Assembly: GCF_011762045.1 (NCBI RefSeq)
Contig: NZ_JAASQS010000012.1
Coordinates: 85,542-149,541, forward strand
DNA: 64,000 nucleotides
Direction of reading: 5' to 3'
Source: Rhizomicrobium electricum
GTDB lineage: Bacteria > Pseudomonadota > Alphaproteobacteria > Micropepsales > Micropepsaceae
Positions within the stretch are counted from its first letter, which is position 1, and each line of letters begins with the position of its first letter. The translations under genes were made by a program, and so were the position numbers. Of this stretch, positions 17,542 through 26,630 are shown in pieces. A model generated the notes under the pieces. It was not told the DNA's origin and did no database searches. It saw nothing but the letters and a program-made list of their open reading frames with translations.

Positions 17542-17940
17542 ATGCACGCCACCCTGCAAGCGATGGTCTCGATGGGCCTCGAAGTTCTGTTGTCGGTCCT
17601 TCTGGCGGCGACGCTGGTTTATTGCATCGTGCTCGAGCGCCGGCTCGCTTCGGTGCGCAAAGGCCAGGACGGCCTCAAGCGGATGATCGGCGATCTCAAC
17701 GGCGCCATCGCCAACGCCGGAGCTTCGCTGCGCGCCCTGAAAATGGCCGCCGGTGAAGCCGCCGAGACGCTCGACGACCGGCTGCGCCGCGCCCGCGCCC
17801 TCTCCGACGAATTGTCGCTGCTGACCAATTCCGGCGAGCGTATCGCTCAGCGCTTCGACCGCGCCGTGCCGATGGCGCAGCAATCGTCGTCGCCGCTTCC
17901 GTCCGGCAGCGTGATGAACCGCCTGAAGGCCGTGCGATGA
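17542..17940 (+). CDS. DUF6468-type membrane-anchored flagellar cluster protein
   Basis: A 132-residue protein with one N-terminal membrane span (about 10-28), a helical region rich in charged residues, and a low-complexity tail. Position and composition match the DUF6468 proteins found between fliM and motE in alphaproteobacteria; their role is not known. AAGGAG eight bases before the ATG at 17542 decides the start, although the frame stays open further upstream through fliM. The stop overlaps motE by four bases, so the products are probably made together. Confidence 0.8.
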   Translation: MHATLQAMVSMGLEVLLSVLLAATLVYCIVLERRLASVRKGQDGLKRMIGDLNGAIANAGASLRALKMAAGEAAETLDDRLRRARALSDELSLLTNSGERIAQRFDRAVPMAQQSSSPLPSGSVMNRLKAVR

Positions 17941-18641
17941 GAACCTTCCGCCTCCTGCCTGCCGTGATTCTGGTCGGCCTGGGGCTTCTCGGGCTCAAGG
18001 GCGAAGGCCTGATCCTGAGTGCCATGGCCGAAGGGCAGAAGACGACGTCCGCCGATCTTCTGGCCCAGGACACTGCGCCGCTGCCAAAAGATCCGGTCGC
18101 CGAAGAACCCAAGTCCGAAAGCGCCGCCGAGGTCGACGTGCAGTCGAGTCTGACCAAGCGCCGCACCGAACTCGATGCGCGCGAAGCCGATATCGAGATG
18201 CGCACCCAGGTGCTCAACGCCGCCGAACAGCGGGTCGACGCCAAGATCGCGATGCTGAAGCAGTTGCAGGATCAGATCACCACCCTGCTCGGCCAGCGCG
18301 ATGCCGAACAGCAAAAGCAGATCGCCTCGCTGGTGAAGACCTATTCGGCGATGAAGCCGAAAGACGCCGCGCGCATCTTCAACAGCCTGCCCGACGACGT
18401 TCTGGTGCCGGTGGCCAAGCAGATGAAGTCCGACGTGCTGGCGCCGGTTCTGGCCGCGATGACCGCCGACAATGCGCAGCGCCTGACCCAGAAACTGGCC
18501 GACAAGCTCAAGCTGCCGGAAACGGCCGCCGCCGCGATCACTCCGCCGGCTGCGCCCGCCCCCGTCACCCCGCCCGCACCGCAGGCGGCCGCCAAGCCGG
18601 CGCCGCAAGCCGCGGCCAAGCCGGCCGGCGCAAAGAAGTGA
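17937..18641 (+). CDS. motE: MotE-like flagellar motor chaperone
   Basis: MotE-type proteins act in the periplasm and help fold or stabilise the motor protein MotC in alphaproteobacteria. The 234 residues comprise an N-terminal signal/anchor, a long coiled coil at about 65-130, and an MgtE-N-like domain with YSAMKPKDAARIFNSLPDDVLVPVAKQM. A tail rich in Pro-Ala-Lys follows. It overlaps the DUF6468 gene by four bases. The assignment rests on the coiled coil plus the MgtE_N-like segment and the context beside fliM; motC is not in the window. Confidence 0.8.
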   Translation: MRTFRLLPAVILVGLGLLGLKGEGLILSAMAEGQKTTSADLLAQDTAPLPKDPVAEEPKSESAAEVDVQSSLTKRRTELDAREADIEMRTQVLNAAEQRVDAKIAMLKQLQDQITTLLGQRDAEQQKQIASLVKTYSAMKPKDAARIFNSLPDDVLVPVAKQMKSDVLAPVLAAMTADNAQRLTQKLADKLKLPETAAAAITPPAAPAPVTPPAPQAAAKPAPQAAAKPAGAKK

Positions 18642-18654
18642 GTTTCAGGCGCCC

Positions 18655-21600
18655 ATGATGCGGCAGATCGCAATCCGGTTTTTGACTCTCGCAGCGGCGG
18701 TGCTTCTGATCATGGCACCGGCCGCCGCGGCCGATTCGGTTTCGGGCACCACCAATCAGGGTTACGGCCGCCTGCTGTTCACGCTGACGGAAAACGATCA
18801 GGTTTCGGCCCAGGTCAACGGCAGCGTCCTGACCATTCATTTCGGCCGCAAGGTTGCGATCAGCCCCGTCACCATCACCGCCGCGATTCCGGGCTATATC
18901 AGCAACGGCCGCGTCGATGCCGACGGCAAGACCTATCGCTTTGCGCTGACCGGCGACGCCAAGGTGCATGTGAGTTCGGCGGTCGACAAATTCGTCGTCG
19001 ACGTCACCCCGCTCACCTATCAAGGCATGCCGCCCGATCTGCCCAAGCCGGTCAAGGCGCAGCCCAAGCCCGTCGACGTCGCCAATCTGCCGATCGTCAA
19101 GGTGCGCTCCGGCGCCTATCAGAACTTCACGCGCGTCGTGTTCGATTGGCCGAAGAACGTGCCGTACAAGGTGTTCGGCGGCTCCGGCAAACTGACCGTG
19201 ACGTTCGAAGAGCCGACAAAGCTCGATTTCTCCGCCATCGACCGCCAGGCGCCGCCGTGGGTGAAGTCGGCGGGCTGGCATCTGGCCGGCCGCACCACCG
19301 TCGTCGATCTCGCCATCGATTACGCCTCCGGCTATCACGATTTCCGCGACGGGACGCATGTCGTCGTCGACGTGCTGGCGCCCAAGACCGATGCCGACTC
19401 CTACAATCCGCCGGGACAGGCCAAGCCCAGCGTGACCAGCTTGCAGCCCGGCAAAGCGCCCGCCCCGCCGGTTGCTACCGCACCGCCGGCCAAGCTCGCC
19501 GCCAATGCACCGAAACCCGCCCCCGCAACCAAGGCCGCACCTGCAACCCCTGCACCGGTCGCGCCGCCTGCGACCGCCGACAAGCCGATGCCGGAAGGTG
19601 CCGGTCCGCCGCCGCCGCCCGAGCCGCCGGCCGATCCCAATGCCCAGCTCGCTGCCGGTCATCTCACCAAGGACGGCGCCGTGCTGCAGTTCGCCGGCGG
19701 CGCCCGCCAAGGCGTGGCGGTGTTCACCCGCGGCCTCAATGCCTGGATCATTCTGCAGACCAACCAGCCGCTCGATACCAACAAGCTGAAAAGCCAGCTC
19801 GGCAATTTCCCGATCGACGTGGAAGCCTCGTCCGGCGACGGCACCATGCGTCTGCGCATCGGCTTGCGTCAGCCCGAACAGATCGCGGCGTATGCCGAAG
19901 GCTCCAACCTCAAGGTCGTGATCGCCAAGTCGGTGACGCCGACTGCGGTGGCGCTGGGCTTTGCCCGCAACCAGGAAAAACCGACCCACTCGACCATTTC
20001 GACGCTGCTGTCGGGCGCCACGAAAGTCGAACGCGTGATCGATCCGCAGGCCGGCGACGAGCTTCTGGTGGTGCCCGGCATGATCGGACGGGCGGTGACC
20101 GCTCCGCGCGATTACATCGAATTTTCGGCGCTCGAAACCGGCGCCGGGCTGGTGGTGATGCCTTATGTCGACGATCTTGCCGTCGGCGTGCAGGGCAGCC
20201 GCGTCACCATTTCCCGGCCCGACGGGCTTTCGCTCACCCCCGCAATGCTGCCGAACGGCACGCCGGATACGCTGGCGACCAATTCGATCTCGCCGAGTTT
20301 CCTCGACTTCGCCAAATGGCAGAAGGTTTCCGGCGGCTCGTTCCTCGCAACCGAACGCCGGTTGCGCGCGGCCATCGCGCGTCTTCCCAGCGAGCAGGCC
20401 AACCGCGCCCGTCTGGCGCTGGCCCGCTTCTATCTCGCCAACCGCTTCGCCGCCGAAGCGCTCGGCGTCATCGGCGTGATGCAGTCCGTCGATCCCGGCC
20501 TTTCCGGCGACATGCAATTGCAGACCATGAAGGCCGTCGCGTCGCTGCTGATGGGCCGTCCCCGCGACGCCCACAACGCGCTCGCCGGCGCCCAGTTCGA
20601 TTCCGACCGCCATGCCGCCTTGTGGCGCGGCCTCACCGATGTGGCGATGGAGAAATGGGACGACGCGCGCACCAATCTCGACCGCGCTGCGTCGGTGCTC
20701 GGCGTTTACGTGCCCGAAGTCCAGGCCCGCGTCCGCATGGCGGCGGCCGAAGCCGCCTTGGCCACGGCGCATCCGGAAGTCGCCGATGCCGAACTCGAAG
20801 GCCTGCCGCAGCATCTCGAGGGCGACTTGGCGCTGCAGGCGAAACTCGACAAGGCGCGCCTTTATGCGGCCCAGCACCAGACCGACAAATCCGATCCTCT
20901 GTTCGACGAACTGCAGACCAGCGGCAACGAGAGGTTCGCGGCGCTGGCGATCTATTATCGCGTCACGGCGGGACTGGCCGACGGCAGCCTGAAGCCGCGG
21001 CAGGCGATCAACGCGCTCGAACGCCTGCGCTTCCGCTGGCGCGGCGATCTGCTCGAAATCAAGACCCTGCGCACGCTGGCCGGCATCTACTTCTCGCAGA
21101 AGCGCTGGCGCGAAGGCCTTATCACTCTGCACGTCGTCACCGACAACTTCCCCACGGAGGACGTCGGTATCCAGGCGATGGACGACATGCGCACCGCGTT
21201 CGTCAATCTGTTCCTGCACGGCGAGGCCGACAAGCTGGCGCCGGTCGCCGCGCTCGGCCTGTTCTACGATTTCATCGAACTGACCCCGATCGGCGCCGAC
21301 GGCGACGAGATGATCCGCAAGATGGCGGACCGTCTGGTCAAGGTCGACCTGCTCGGTCCTGCCGCCGACCTGCTCAACTATCAGGTCACCAAACGGCTCG
21401 ACGGCGTCGCCCGCGCCCAGGTCGCCACCAAGCTCGCGATGGTTCAGATGATGGACCATAAGCCGGCGGCGGTGCTCGACACCTTGCGCTCGACCCAGAT
21501 TTCGACCCTGCCGGACGACGTGCAGCATCAGCGCCTGCTGATGGAAGCGCGCGCCCTCACCGAGCAGAAGCATTACGATCACGCCCTCGACCTTCTCGCC

Positions 21601-21978
21601 GTCGATCAGCAGCCCGACACCCAGAGCTTGCGGGCGGAAATCTACTGGAAGAGCGGCGCCTGGCCGCAAGCCGGTCAAGCCGTCGAACAGGCGCTCGGCG
21701 AACGCTACAAGGACGACAAGCCGCTTACCGATCTCGAACGCGAGGAAGTGATGCGGGCGGCGGTGTCCTATTCGCTCGCCAACGATCAGGCCAGTCTCGA
21801 CCGGCTGCGCACCAACTTCATGCCGAAGATGAAAGGCACGCCCAACGCCACCGGCTTCGCCGTCGTCACCGAGCGCATCGATCTGCAAGGCGTCGCCTTC
21901 CGCGATGCCGCTGCCAAGGTCGCGGCGGTCGACACCCTCAAGCTGTTCATGAGCGAGATGCAGAACAAGAAGCGCTGA
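18655..21978 (+). CDS. Large secreted TPR-containing protein of the flagellar operon
   Basis: An 1107-residue protein with a clear signal peptide ending near AAAADS. The N-terminal 250 residues form beta-rich segments (YGRLLFTLTENDQVSA, FTRVVFDWPKNVPYKVF) that recall AMIN-like envelope-binding folds. Next comes a Pro-Ala linker (about 255-325), another beta-rich region, and then about 550 residues of helical repeats of TPR type. It starts 13 bases after motE and ends the fliL-fliM operon. Proteins of this layout accompany motE in other alphaproteobacteria, but I know of no established function. A periplasmic scaffold around the motor is an inference. Confidence 0.75.
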   Translation: MMRQIAIRFLTLAAAVLLIMAPAAAADSVSGTTNQGYGRLLFTLTENDQVSAQVNGSVLTIHFGRKVAISPVTITAAIPGYISNGRVDADGKTYRFALTGDAKVHVSSAVDKFVVDVTPLTYQGMPPDLPKPVKAQPKPVDVANLPIVKVRSGAYQNFTRVVFDWPKNVPYKVFGGSGKLTVTFEEPTKLDFSAIDRQAPPWVKSAGWHLAGRTTVVDLAIDYASGYHDFRDGTHVVVDVLAPKTDADSYNPPGQAKPSVTSLQPGKAPAPPVATAPPAKLAANAPKPAPATKAAPATPAPVAPPATADKPMPEGAGPPPPPEPPADPNAQLAAGHLTKDGAVLQFAGGARQGVAVFTRGLNAWIILQTNQPLDTNKLKSQLGNFPIDVEASSGDGTMRLRIGLRQPEQIAAYAEGSNLKVVIAKSVTPTAVALGFARNQEKPTHSTISTLLSGATKVERVIDPQAGDELLVVPGMIGRAVTAPRDYIEFSALETGAGLVVMPYVDDLAVGVQGSRVTISRPDGLSLTPAMLPNGTPDTLATNSISPSFLDFAKWQKVSGGSFLATERRLRAAIARLPSEQANRARLALARFYLANRFAAEALGVIGVMQSVDPGLSGDMQLQTMKAVASLLMGRPRDAHNALAGAQFDSDRHAALWRGLTDVAMEKWDDARTNLDRAASVLGVYVPEVQARVRMAAAEAALATAHPEVADAELEGLPQHLEGDLALQAKLDKARLYAAQHQTDKSDPLFDELQTSGNERFAALAIYYRVTAGLADGSLKPRQAINALERLRFRWRGDLLEIKTLRTLAGIYFSQKRWREGLITLHVVTDNFPTEDVGIQAMDDMRTAFVNLFLHGEADKLAPVAALGLFYDFIELTPIGADGDEMIRKMADRLVKVDLLGPAADLLNYQVTKRLDGVARAQVATKLAMVQMMDHKPAAVLDTLRSTQISTLPDDVQHQRLLMEARALTEQKHYDHALDLLAVDQQPDTQSLRAEIYWKSGAWPQAGQAVEQALGERYKDDKPLTDLEREEVMRAAVSYSLANDQASLDRLRTNFMPKMKGTPNATGFAVVTERIDLQGVAFRDAAAKVAAVDTLKLFMSEMQNKKR

Positions 21979-22010
21979 GCTTAACGGCTGCGCTTGTCGC
22001 CGGGCGCGCT

Positions 22011-22520
22011 TTACACCCCGACCAGACTGCGGATCGCCATTCCCATCAGTTTGCTGACCAGCACCACCACGCCCGCGACCCCGGTGTGCTTGAGAATTTC
22101 GGACCACGCCGAGACGCCGCGATCGCGCGCCAAAAGCCAGCTCAGGACCGCGAGCAGGAAGAAGCCCCATCCCATCGAAATCCACACCGCCGGCGTGGTG
22201 GGCAACGCCAGAAAGATCACGAAGAAGCTCATCGCCACGGTGAAGCGCGCCAGATAATTGGCGATGGTGGTGCGGAAGGCGTGATGCTGCTTGAGGCGCT
22301 CGGCTTCCTGATAGATGTGGACCGACAGCGAGTCCGAGAGGTTGTCGGCAATACCGATGATGAGAAGACTGGCCAAAATCGTTTCGCGCGGGGCGATGGC
22401 GGTATCGAGACCGACGATCAGCGCCATCGAGGTCACGATCGCCGAGGGCGATCCGAAACTGATCCACCGAAGGTCGAATCCCGGCCGTTCGACCTCGTCC
22501 TTGTCGAGCTTCTTGAGCAT
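22011..22520 (-). CDS. VIT1/CCC1-like small membrane protein
   Basis: A 169-residue protein with four to five hydrophobic segments. The N-terminal part SPSAIVTSMALIVGLDTA and the segment GIADNLSDSLSVHIYQEAE resemble the VIT family of iron/manganese transporters, which have a GL-SDG...SEEAE pattern. The metal-binding cytoplasmic domain of plant VIT is absent. The ATG at 22520 is preferred over the longer frame to 22601 because the extra residues are not protein-like. It converges on the large TPR gene and has no partner. Confidence 0.65.
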   Translation of the reverse strand: MLKKLDKDEVERPGFDLRWISFGSPSAIVTSMALIVGLDTAIAPRETILASLLIIGIADNLSDSLSVHIYQEAERLKQHHAFRTTIANYLARFTVAMSFFVIFLALPTTPAVWISMGWGFFLLAVLSWLLARDRGVSAWSEILKHTGVAGVVVLVSKLMGMAIRSLVGV

Positions 22521-22657
22521 GCCCTGCCGTCCTCGCGTCGGGGCGAGTGTACAGCAATCGGGCCCGAGGAAAAGGATGCGGACGCCTTCTGCGCCCTCCA
22601 CAGTGCTACGCGTTCTGCGGCACGCCCACGTCTATCGATCCGGTTCCCCGTTTCCGT

Positions 22658-23773
22658 TCAACACGATCCCTGCTGTTCCCCGAGCACGGCGATGAGAGTG
22701 TTGGGCTGGATGCGCGCCTGGCCAAGTTGTGCCTTGAGACCGGCGCGGGCATCGGCGGTGAAATTCACGACCTGTCCGGTGCAAAGGATCAGATCGCGGA
22801 TCGCGGCATCCTTGAAAGTTGCGTGTGCCAGCTTGGCGCGGCGGAACGACGTGCCCGAAAGATCGGCCTTATTGAAAACGGCGGCTCTGAGATCGGCGCC
22901 GTCGAACTTGGCGGCCTGGAGCTGGCAGCCGGAGAAATCGACGCCCACCGCGATGACGTCGCGCGCCGATATGCCGGCCAGGCACAAGCCCCTGAGCGCA
23001 TCGCCGAGCGGACGCAGATCTTCGTGATCGATCGCCGCCGGCTGGCCGTGCTTGCCGTTCGAGGAAAACCATTCGTGGTGCGCGAGCAACGTGGAGAAGA
23101 CAAGCCGGGCGCGATCGCGGGCCGCTGCATTGGGCGCCGGCAGCACGTGCCCGAGCGCTTTCGCCGTCTCGCCCGATGCCACGGCATCGCGGAAACAGGT
23201 GTTGCGCAACCGCGCGCCCTGGAACGAGGCATCCTCGATCAGCGCATCGGTGAAATTGGCATTGTCGAGCTTGGCATGGCGGAAGGACGCGTGGCGCAGC
23301 GCGGCACCCGAGAAATCCACCGCGCCATAAGGCGCCTCGGCATGTTCGTTGCCGCGGAATTTCGGCATCCCGTCGAGATGCAGCACGGCGGCGGCGCGCA
23401 GATCGGCATGATCCATCACCGCGTTGCTGAGATCGGCATCGCGGAACGCCGCGCCCCTGAGATCGGCATGATCGAGACGCGCGCCGCGCAGATCGCAGCC
23501 GGTGAGATCGGCACAATACAGGCTGGCGTGGGAGAGATTGACGCCGCTGAGATTGGCGTTCCTGAGCGATGCGCCGGAGAGATCGGCTTCCGACAGATCG
23601 TGGCCGGCGATGTCGAGATCATCGAGCCGGGCGTTGGGGAGCCGGGCGCGGGCGCCTTGGCGGCGCGCCAGATAACGTTCGTGATCGGCGACGATGCGCG
23701 TCAGTGCGCGCTGGTTGATGACACTGCCGTCGGGTGACGGCGCCTCCGCAGGGCGATGGGCATCGATGTGCAT
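22658..23773 (-). CDS. Pentapeptide-repeat protein
   Basis: A 371-residue protein with two blocks of pentapeptide repeats, A(D/N)LSG-like, at about 50-135 and 255-325. These fold into a right-handed quadrilateral beta helix. A region at about 145-250 is degenerate and includes one repeat run plus a helical insert. Pentapeptide proteins can mimic DNA or act as scaffolds, but nothing here fixes a role. It starts nine bases after the stop of an unknown 135-residue gene, so the two probably form an operon. Confidence 0.85.
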   Translation of the reverse strand: MHIDAHRPAEAPSPDGSVINQRALTRIVADHERYLARRQGARARLPNARLDDLDIAGHDLSEADLSGASLRNANLSGVNLSHASLYCADLTGCDLRGARLDHADLRGAAFRDADLSNAVMDHADLRAAAVLHLDGMPKFRGNEHAEAPYGAVDFSGAALRHASFRHAKLDNANFTDALIEDASFQGARLRNTCFRDAVASGETAKALGHVLPAPNAAARDRARLVFSTLLAHHEWFSSNGKHGQPAAIDHEDLRPLGDALRGLCLAGISARDVIAVGVDFSGCQLQAAKFDGADLRAAVFNKADLSGTSFRRAKLAHATFKDAAIRDLILCTGQVVNFTADARAGLKAQLGQARIQPNTLIAVLGEQQGSC

Positions 23774-23782
23774 GGTCCGGCC

Positions 23783-24190
23783 TCAGCGATAGGTGCAACG
23801 GCTGACCACGGACTCGGCGAGACGAATCATTCCCGGACTCACCGGAACGCCGAACGCCAGCTGCCAGACGGCGGTGAGAAGCCGGTCGGAGGGTTCGCTG
23901 GGGCGGTCGAATTTGAGATGGTCGGTCATCATCAGGACGAAGCCGGCCCAGTCGGCGAGCGCGAGCGGATCGTCCTTGAGGTTCAGCAGACCGAGCGCGA
24001 GATCGCGCGACGAAATCGATAGCAGCACCGGCGCGCCCTCGCTGACACAGGTCGGCGGCAGGACCTCGGCCAGTTGCTCGCCGCGCACCATGGCTTGCAT
24101 GACGGCCGCTTCGACCGATTCGAGAGGCACGAAACCGGCAAACCCCTCGAACGCGATTTCGCGGCCGTGGGCAGGGACATTCATGTACAT
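23783..24190 (-). CDS. Conserved-looking hypothetical protein upstream of pentapeptide gene
   Basis: A 135-residue soluble protein that I do not recognise. It is mixed alpha/beta, with GREIAFEGFAGFVPLESVEAA at the start and a helical segment LADWAGFVLMMTDHLKF in the middle. It has two cysteines and no membrane span. GGAAGG lies six bases before the ATG at 24190, which decides the start over an upstream extension to 24385. It probably shares a transcript with the pentapeptide-repeat gene. Confidence 0.65.
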   Translation of the reverse strand: MYMNVPAHGREIAFEGFAGFVPLESVEAAVMQAMVRGEQLAEVLPPTCVSEGAPVLLSISSRDLALGLLNLKDDPLALADWAGFVLMMTDHLKFDRPSEPSDRLLTAVWQLAFGVPVSPGMIRLAESVVSRCTYR

Positions 24191-24405
24191 GGGAAGCCTT
24201 CCAAGCGAGTGCTGCTGAAGGCCACAAAGCAGGAAGCGTGCCCACCGGAACTGCCGGCAAGACTTGGGAAAGATGGGTGAACGCGAGGTTAAACCGCGGC
24301 AGGGGCTGCCGCGACACGGTAGAGCTTGCCGGGTAAAGCGCAGGATTTGCCGTAAGGGTTGTTCCCCTGCGGCAGAGAAATGCATTTAAATCAATGTGTT
24401 GGCAA

Positions 24406-24446
24406 GCGGGTAGAGTTCACCCTCCACGGGAGAAGGGTAAACCCGC
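24406..24446. repeat. Nested palindromic element
   Basis: GCGGGT (24406-24411) pairs with ACCCGC (24441-24446), and inside lies an imperfect palindrome ACCCTCCACGGGAGAAGGGT. It is just downstream of the lactate dehydrogenase gene. There is no T-tract, so it looks more like a dispersed REP-type repeat than a classical terminator. Confidence 0.4.
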
Positions 24447-24462
24447 CAGACTGTTCGCCGCT

Positions 24463-25425
24463 CTAGTTCAGACCGAGGCTGGCGATGATCTCGCGCAAGG
24501 TGGCGGCGGAGTTGTGGAACGCCTTGCTCTCGTCGGGCGGCAGCGCCACTTCCAAGACCTGATCGACGCCGTTGACCGAGACGATACTCGGCACGCCGAG
24601 CGCCACGCCCTGTTCGCCGTATTCGCCGTCGAGCACCGCCGAGACCGTCAGCACGCTCGACTGATTGCGCAGGATCGCGGCGGTGATCTGGGTCATGGCG
24701 AGCGCCACCGCAAACCAGGTCGCGCCCTTGTAATCGATGATGTGGTACGCCGAATGGCGCACCGCATGGACGATCGCCTTGCGGCCGAGTTCGGAGTTGT
24801 CGCATTTCGCGCAGGATTTGCAGAACTGCTCGATCGGCATGCCGGCCATGTTGGTGATCGACCACGCCGCGAATTCGCTGTCGCCGTGCTCGCCCATGAT
24901 GTGAGCATGGACGTTGTGCACGTCGACACCGCAGCGCGTCGCAAGCTGGTGGCGGAAGCGGGCGGAGTCCAGCACCGTACCCGAACCGAGCACACGGCCG
25001 CGCGGCCAGCCCGAGCGCTTGTGCGCGACATAGGTCAGGATGTCGACCGGATTGGAGACGATCAACACCACCGCCGGAGAATTCTGCGCCAGAATCTGAT
25101 CCATGCAGCCGTTGATGATGGCGGCATTCTTCTGGACCAGTTGCAGGCGCGATTCACCCGGCTGCTGTTTGGCGCCCGCGGTGATGACGATCAGCGCTGC
25201 ATCGGCGTAATCGCTCTGGTCGCCATCACGGATCTGGATCGAGGGAAAGAAGGCCTGGCCGTGCATCATGTCGAGCGCCTGGCCTTTGGCGAGGTCGCGA
25301 TTGTAATCGATCAGCACGATTTCGTCGGCCAGTCCGCGCAGCGCCAGCGTGTAGGCATAGGTGGAACCGACCGCGCCGGCTCCGACAATCACGACCTTCC
25401 TGGCTTTCCAGTGCTCGGTTTCCAT
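24463..25425 (-). CDS. ldh: L-lactate dehydrogenase
   Basis: An NAD-dependent enzyme of the lactate/malate dehydrogenase family. The 320 residues begin with the Rossmann motif VVIVGAGAVGSTYA. The substrate loop reads AGAKQQPGESR, with Gln at the position that selects lactate rather than the Arg of malate dehydrogenase, and the active-site His lies in IMGEHGDSE. GGGAG precedes the ATG at 25425. Two cysteines in FCKSCAKC lie in an unusual short cluster near the middle. It is followed by a palindromic element and has no obvious operon partner. Confidence 0.9.
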   Translation of the reverse strand: METEHWKARKVVIVGAGAVGSTYAYTLALRGLADEIVLIDYNRDLAKGQALDMMHGQAFFPSIQIRDGDQSDYADAALIVITAGAKQQPGESRLQLVQKNAAIINGCMDQILAQNSPAVVLIVSNPVDILTYVAHKRSGWPRGRVLGSGTVLDSARFRHQLATRCGVDVHNVHAHIMGEHGDSEFAAWSITNMAGMPIEQFCKSCAKCDNSELGRKAIVHAVRHSAYHIIDYKGATWFAVALAMTQITAAILRNQSSVLTVSAVLDGEYGEQGVALGVPSIVSVNGVDQVLEVALPPDESKAFHNSAATLREIIASLGLN

Positions 25426-25488
25426 CGTCAGACTCCCGCTGCAATTCTGCGAGCGTCTTGAACGCAAATTGCGACGATGACAAGGCGA

Positions 25489-25734
25489 TCAGGCGGCTTT
25501 GTCTTCGGCGTTCCCGCTCTTGTCGGCGACCGTCCGGGTCGGCTGTTGCGACACGTCCGGCTGGGGCGGAACCTGCACCGCAGTTTCTGCCCGCCGTTCG
25601 GCCTCGAGCTCCGCCAGAGCTTCGCGCCAATGCTCCTCGGCGCAGCCGTCGGGACGGCCGGACCGTTCCCAGATCCGGTAGGCGCGCACGCGCACCTCGT
25701 AATCCGAAAACGTCGTCGGCCTGGATTTCGACAT
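25489..25734 (-). CDS. DUF2934 domain protein
   Basis: A small soluble protein of 81 residues. The segment VRVRAYRIWERSGRPDGCAEEHWREALAE matches the DUF2934 pattern (R-AY-IWE--GRP-G----HW--A), common in rhizobia and relatives. The rest is charged and probably disordered. Function unknown. It lies 63 bases upstream of the lactate dehydrogenase start on the same strand and could share its transcript. Confidence 0.8.
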   Translation of the reverse strand: MSKSRPTTFSDYEVRVRAYRIWERSGRPDGCAEEHWREALAELEAERRAETAVQVPPQPDVSQQPTRTVADKSGNAEDKAA

Positions 25735-25866
25735 GACTTGTCCTCCGCGATGCTGCCAGCCTGTCCCAAGGCCGACTATAGCGCAACCGGCATCACGGAT
25801 TGATGAAGAGTTTGCAGCGGCGGTACCGCCGCAACGCGGGGCATCGGCGGAATGAAGATCGGCCGG

Positions 25867-25992
25867 TCAGTTATTCTGCGCCGGGACGTCTGCGCGATCG
25901 GGCGCGCTTTGCGAAGGTCCGGCGCCGTATGCGGCAATGACAAGCACCATCGCCGCCAGAAACGCGGCGAACAACCCGAAAAACCGGCGCAT
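25867..25992 (-). CDS. Small membrane or exported protein, 41 residues
   Basis: The frame begins MRRFFGLFAAFLAAMVLVIA, a basic start followed by a hydrophobic stretch, and ends in a short polar tail (SQSAPDRADVPAQNN). A strong AGGAGGGG lies eight bases before the ATG at 25992, better than most starts in the window. No family is recognised. Its size would hide it from ordinary gene calling. It could be a single-span membrane peptide or a secreted tail. Confidence 0.55.
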   Translation of the reverse strand: MRRFFGLFAAFLAAMVLVIAAYGAGPSQSAPDRADVPAQNN

Positions 25993-26091
25993 GAAAACGG
26001 CCCCTCCTGGCACGAAGGCTATTGTGGCGCAAACCGCCGCCAAATGCGATGCGCCAAAGCGTTCGCGATACGCCGGAATTCCGCTACCGGC

Positions 26092-26577
26092 TCAGGTGTG
26101 GACCAGGTCTTTGAACTCGGCCACCACCTTACGGTAGGTGTCGCGCTTGAACGGCACGATCAGCGACAACAGCTCGTCGAAGCCGGACCAGCGCCAGGTG
26201 GCGAATTCGGGCTCGTGGGTGACGAGATTGATGTCGCCGTCCTTGCCGAGGAAGCGCAGCGCGAACCATTTCTGCGACTGGCCGCGGTATTTGCCGTGCA
26301 GCGCGACGCCGATGAGATGGGGCGGCAGGTCGTAATTCAGCCAGTCGGGATGGGCGCGCAGGATTTCGGCCTTGTCGGTACCGATTTCCTCCTTGAGTTC
26401 GCGCATCGCCGCCTGTTCGGGGGTTTCGCCTTTGTCGATGCCGCCTTGCGGCATCTGCCAGCCTTCGACGGTCTGGTCGATGCGGCGGCCGACGAACACC
26501 TTGCCTTCGGGATTGAGCAGCATCAGTCCGACGCAAGGGCGATAAGGCAGGTCTTCGGCTTTGAGGTTCTTGGGCAT
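26092..26577 (-). CDS. rppH: RNA pyrophosphohydrolase RppH
   Basis: A Nudix hydrolase that removes pyrophosphate from the 5' end of mRNA and so starts its decay. The 161 residues carry the Nudix box GGIDKGETPEQAAMRELKEEIG, and the preceding GWQMPQ is typical of RppH. The open frame extends to 26706, but the ATG at 26577 gives the family N-terminus (YRPCVGLMLLN). It lies downstream of the divergent deacetylase gene on the same strand, with overlapping upstream frame only. Confidence 0.93.
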   Translation of the reverse strand: MPKNLKAEDLPYRPCVGLMLLNPEGKVFVGRRIDQTVEGWQMPQGGIDKGETPEQAAMRELKEEIGTDKAEILRAHPDWLNYDLPPHLIGVALHGKYRGQSQKWFALRFLGKDGDINLVTHEPEFATWRWSGFDELLSLIVPFKRDTYRKVVAEFKDLVHT

Positions 26578-26630
26578 GGGTTTCCGCCGTGCCGGAGCAC
26601 TCCCGCGACAGCGCGGAAGCGACGCGGCCT

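Noticed and set aside
18565..22557. 1330-codon open frame on the minus strand
   Set aside because: It is antisense to the motE-TPR genes, is rich in Arg, Gly and Gln as expected for the shadow of a high-GC gene, and has no family motif or ribosome site.
24406..24446. Terminator of the lactate dehydrogenase gene
   Set aside because: The stem is present but no T-tract follows on the minus strand, so it was listed as a repeat only.
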